Source: a virus. Taken from it: a DNA stretch of 31,495 bases. The position numbers and the translations under genes were made by a program. The notes under the pieces are model-generated. The model saw nothing but the letters and a program-made list of their open reading frames with translations, ran no database searches and was not told where the DNA came from. This document shows positions 29,201-31,495 of this stretch, one piece after another (position 1 is the stretch's first letter; the number at the start of each line of letters is the position of its first letter). Where the stretch lies: positions 1 through 31,495 of IMG/VR virus record IMGVR_UViG_3300017917_001824, one strand, 5' to 3'.

Positions 29201-29835
29201 TTACAGAAAAATATAAAGTAAAAAGTATTGATAGATTTTTAACTGATGAATGGTTGCTTAAAAAACATTACGCAAAAAGACGTTGCAGTATTTCTTATTC
29301 ATTTGGTTTATTTGATATAAATAATATTTTAATTGGAGTTTGCACCTTTGGAAGTCCAGCTTCACGTTCTTTATGTGTTGGAGTTTGTGGTGTTGTAAAT
29401 TCACATAAGGTTTTAGAATTAAATAGGCTTTGTGTAAATGATGGACTTGAAAAAAATGTATTAAGTTTTTTTGTTTCTAGTTGCTTAAAGTTATTACCAA
29501 ATGATTTGATAATTGTAAGTTATGCTGATACTTTACATGGGCATAAAGGCTATATTTATCAAGCAACAAATTTTATTTATACGGGCGCAACAAAAGAAAG
29601 AACTGATATAGATACTGGAGATAAAAAACACTCGAGGCATTATAAAAAAAATTCTGATTATTCAAAGAGAAAATTTAGAAGTTCAAAACATAGATACGTT
29701 TATTTTATTGGATCTAAAAAACAGGTAAAAAAACTTAAACAATCATTGAATTATCAAATAGAGCCTTATCCAAAGGGAGAAAATAAGAGATACGATTCAA
29801 GTTATTCAACACAAATACAGACTCAATTATTTTAA
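29197..29835 (+). CDS. Mom-like DNA modification protein
   Basis: 212 residues. FLTDEWLLKKHYAKRRCSIS opens the protein; FGLFDINNILIGVCTFGSPA is followed by SRSL, then KVLELNRLCVND, SSCLKLLPNDLIIVSYADTL, and YIYQATNFIYTGATKERTDI. These are the conserved parts of the phage Mu Mom family, GNAT-like proteins that modify adenines of phage DNA and block many restriction enzymes. The basic C-terminus (HSRHYKKNSDYSKRKFRSSK) may bind DNA. No com-type regulator is visible beside it. The overlap of 4 nt with ninG makes it part of the early operon. Confidence 0.75.
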   Translation: MITEKYKVKSIDRFLTDEWLLKKHYAKRRCSISYSFGLFDINNILIGVCTFGSPASRSLCVGVCGVVNSHKVLELNRLCVNDGLEKNVLSFFVSSCLKLLPNDLIIVSYADTLHGHKGYIYQATNFIYTGATKERTDIDTGDKKHSRHYKKNSDYSKRKFRSSKHRYVYFIGSKKQVKKLKQSLNYQIEPYPKGENKRYDSSYSTQIQTQLF

Positions 29836-29838
29836 TTT

Positions 29839-30252
29839 ATGATCTACGACACAAACATAGAATTAGAACGAAATAGGTTATTTAGCCGTTTAGAGCAACT
29901 TTTAAGTAAAAAGTGTATAGTTGAGTTATCTGAAAAGAAAAAGACACGCACACTATCCCAAAATTCGTATTTACACGTTTGTATTTCCATTCTTGCGGTT
30001 GAAACTGGAAACAATCTCGAAGACATGAAACAAGAATTGAAACGCGCTTGTCATTTTATGCACACTTTCGATGGAAATAAATTTAAAACTAGGTTAACAA
30101 GAAATTTAGACACAAAGGAGTTAACGGATTTTATTGAGTGGATTAGAAACTATGCAGGAATGCAAGGATATTACATTCCAACAGCAGAAGAATATAAGTC
30201 AAATCAATTTGAAATCGACAAGGAAATAGCGAGACATAAAGAATTTTTGTAA
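29839..30252 (+). CDS. NinB-like recombination protein
   Basis: 137 residues. KKTRTLSQNSYLHVCISILA (residues about 34-53), then ETGNNLEDMKQELKRACHF and DTKELTDFIEWIRNYAGMQG and YYIPTAEEY. The short basic SQN motif followed by helices and a final tyrosine-rich segment is the NinB (Orf) layout; NinB family proteins bind ssDNA and aid recombination with SSB. Placement next to ninG supports the call. No zinc motif. It ends the operon; a promoter follows at 30264. Confidence 0.6.
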   Translation: MIYDTNIELERNRLFSRLEQLLSKKCIVELSEKKKTRTLSQNSYLHVCISILAVETGNNLEDMKQELKRACHFMHTFDGNKFKTRLTRNLDTKELTDFIEWIRNYAGMQGYYIPTAEEYKSNQFEIDKEIARHKEFL

Positions 30253-30263
30253 ATATTTATATA

Positions 30264-30297
30264 TTTTGTGTACAATTAAAAAATATTTGTATATTTG
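30264..30297 (+). promoter_or_regulatory. promoter of the last small operon
   Basis: TTTTG (30264-30268), 21 nt, then TATATTTG (30290-30297). Spacing and sequence match the promoter at 17489, including TTTTGTG in the -33 region. Confidence 0.75.
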
Positions 30298-30322
30298 CTG
30301 AAACTAAAAAAAAATAAAGTTC

Positions 30323-30541
30323 ATGGAAAAAGTAAGTTTATACGCAATGATAGGAGGATTGATTTTCTTTCTTTCAGTAATATTTGCAATTTTAATCTAT
30401 TTGGATTCAATTAAACTAAAATACGAAATCAAATACATTCATGGTTGGTGGGTAATTAGAGATGTAAAGACTCAAACTCACATAAAAAGATTTCCAACAG
30501 AAAAAAGAGCGATAGAGTGGTTTAATGAAAATTGTTTGTAA
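30323..30541 (+). CDS. small membrane protein
   Basis: 72 residues. A single hydrophobic segment (YAMIGGLIFFLSVIFAILIY, residues 7-26) near the N-terminus and a basic cytoplasmic tail (IKYIHGWWVIRDVKTQTHIK) with a C-terminal EKRAIEWFNENCL. Transcribed from the promoter at 30264. Superinfection exclusion is one possible role for such early membrane proteins, not shown here. Its stop shares a base with the next ATG. Confidence 0.6.
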   Translation: MEKVSLYAMIGGLIFFLSVIFAILIYLDSIKLKYEIKYIHGWWVIRDVKTQTHIKRFPTEKRAIEWFNENCL

Positions 30542-30738
30542 TGATAAGTGCAAATCAACTAATTAGTTTAGACTTTGAGTTTAACAATTTTGATGAAGTT
30601 TATGAATTTAAAGATATTTCAGTTGAGTTTAACGATTTAGATTCATCCGAAATGATAGTAAAGTTAAACGGTTTCCAGTTGTATGGAATAAACGATTATA
30701 GAGATATTCAAAAATTAATAGATTTAGTTTATGGCTAG
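30541..30738 (+). CDS. small acidic hypothetical protein
   Basis: 65 residues from ATG 30541: MISANQLISLDFEFNNFDEV, YEFKDISVEFNDLDSSEMIV and a closing YRDIQKLIDLVYG. Strongly acidic and strand-rich. A TTG nine bases upstream would extend it, but TAATG coupling with the previous gene favours this ATG. Function unknown. Confidence 0.58.
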   Translation: MISANQLISLDFEFNNFDEVYEFKDISVEFNDLDSSEMIVKLNGFQLYGINDYRDIQKLIDLVYG

Positions 30739-30856
30739 AAAAATGTACAGACCTGATAAACCTCTTGGTAAAAACTTTGAGCGTTTAATGTTTGGAGTTG
30801 CAATAATGGTTATAATTTTGGTAGTTGCTAAATGTAATGGCATGATTCCTGAATGA
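30731..30856 (+). CDS. 41-residue membrane protein
   Basis: MARKMYRPDKPLGKNFERLM, then a hydrophobic run FGVAIMVIILVVAKC and a short tail NGMIPE. A basic head and one membrane span. It overlaps the preceding gene by 8 nt. Between this gene and 30966 lies an AT-rich stretch of about 110 nt holding no clear gene. Confidence 0.55.
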   Translation: MARKMYRPDKPLGKNFERLMFGVAIMVIILVVAKCNGMIPE

Positions 30857-30965
30857 TTCAAATAAGAGTTTTATAGTTTTAATAGTTGAATTTGTATTAC
30901 TTATACTTTTTTTTATTATTTTTACACTATTCAAATAAAAGTTTTGATGAACTAAATAACAAAAA

Positions 30966-31463
30966 TTGAGTGAATTACTAAATACTATTTCAAAGCATCA
31001 CAATGAGTGGGTAAGAATAGTACGTTCATTTGGGGAGAATCAATACCATGAAGACATAGTTCAGGAGATGTATTTAAAAGTTCATAAGAACCGATTAAAA
31101 GATGTTTGGTTTAAAAATGGAGAGTTAAACGTAAACTACATTTTTTCAATATTGCACAATATCTGTTACGACTTAAGAAAGCAACGCAATAAGATTAGCA
31201 AGGTAGAAATAGATGTGTTACTAAATTTATCCAATTCAGACTTGAATAAAGAAATTGAACAGAATGAGGTAAATCAAATAATTGAAAAAGAAATTCAAAG
31301 TTGGGATTTTTACGATCAAAAAATGTACGAGGTATATTCACACCACGAAAAGTCAATTAGAAAGATACACAAGGCAACAGGAATAAGCCAACGAAGTATT
31401 CACACGACATTGACCAACTGCAAGAATAGAATAATTGAACGAATAAATAAAGAAATGAAATAA
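30966..31463 (+). CDS. sigma-70-like factor / late regulator
   Basis: 165 residues. The N-terminal part (HHNEWVRIVRSFGENQYHED then IVQEMYLKVHK) resembles sigma region 2, and the C-terminal part (KSIRKIHKATGISQRSIHTT then LTNCKNRIIERI) is a helix-turn-helix like region 4, with an acidic linker between. Length and layout fit a short ECF-like phage sigma factor that could redirect host polymerase to late genes. No in-frame ATG exists before the conserved part, so the start is probably TTG at 30966. It lies just before the packaging genes if the ends join. Confidence 0.62.
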   Translation: MSELLNTISKHHNEWVRIVRSFGENQYHEDIVQEMYLKVHKNRLKDVWFKNGELNVNYIFSILHNICYDLRKQRNKISKVEIDVLLNLSNSDLNKEIEQNEVNQIIEKEIQSWDFYDQKMYEVYSHHEKSIRKIHKATGISQRSIHTTLTNCKNRIIERINKEMK

Positions 31464-31465
31464 TT

Positions 31466-31495
31466 ATGGCACGACCAAAGAAAAAATCACAAGGA
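31466..31495 (+). CDS. N-terminal part of a small phage protein, cut by the window end
   Basis: ATG plus nine codons (MARPKKKSQG) open to the last base. If the window is circular, this frame continues directly at base 1 and ends at 180, for a total of 69 residues. A basic, proline-lysine start is usual for small DNA-associated phage proteins. It begins 2 nt after the sigma-like gene's stop. Confidence 0.5.
   Translation, partial: MARPKKKSQG

Noticed and set aside
30852-30938. Hydrophobic 28-codon frame (NDSNKSFIVLIVEFVLLILF and on) after the 41-residue gene
   Set aside because: It has no ATG, GTG or TTG start, only a possible CTG; AT-rich DNA gives hydrophobic frames easily.

Overview
The window looks like the genome, or nearly the whole genome, of a small tailed (siphovirus-like) phage of a Bacteroidota host, most likely a flavobacterium. 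The DNA is AT-rich. Almost every gene lies on the + strand in tightly overlapping operons. The promoters have the Bacteroidota form (TTTG, about 21 nt, then TAnnTTTG), and the structural proteins belong to families I recognise from flavobacterial phages. The last 10 codons of the window (31466-31495) continue in frame into the first codons (1-180), giving a plausible 69-residue protein, so the sequence may be a circular or circularly permuted genome cut inside a gene. I see no integrase, repressor, DNA polymerase, helicase, tRNA or CRISPR array.

Layout: (1) 1-1901, a small lipoprotein and the terminase subunits. (2) 1936-8703, tail genes: a tail chaperone with a probable -1 frameshift, a tail-completion protein, two large baseplate/tail-tip proteins and the tape measure. 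(3) 8721-16948, head and connector genes: prohead protease, scaffold-like protein, major capsid, major tail protein, portal, adaptor, tail terminator and fibre. Two intrinsic terminators follow the two most highly needed proteins. (4) 16967-17399, small membrane (holin/spanin-like) proteins, ending in a terminator. (5) 17489-21925, a promoter followed by an array of small genes separated by imperfect palindromes. (6) 21940-22725, a small protein and an L,D-transpeptidase-like lysin. (7) 22871-30856, early genes: exonuclease recombination module, SSB-like protein, many small unknowns, a broken DNA methyltransferase, a replication-type protein behind a structured leader, NinG, a Mom-like DNA modification protein and a NinB-like protein. 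(8) 30966-31463, a sigma-factor-like protein just before the junction.

The most unusual part is region 5. Between consecutive genes lie nine complete palindromic sites of the form TAACG...TGTTA, plus a solitary left half-site at each border. The bases after GTT at the start of each unit are complementary to those before AAC at the end of the same unit, over about 11-20 bp. This is the signature of integron gene cassettes, where the 3' part of each attC site moves to the front of the cassette on insertion. All genes face away from a promoter at the left edge. With no integrase in view, this is an integrase-less attC cassette array carried between the holin-like and lysin genes of a phage. Several sites carry an AT-rich leader and ATG in their loop, and at least two cassette genes (18353 and the methyltransferase at 20590) appear to begin translation inside the upstream site.

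Together the genes give packaging, head and tail assembly, lysis, a recombination module, and several possible anti-restriction functions (a cassette-borne methyltransferase, a Mom-like modifier and a second, broken methyltransferase). All functional calls rest on motif recognition by eye, without database searches.
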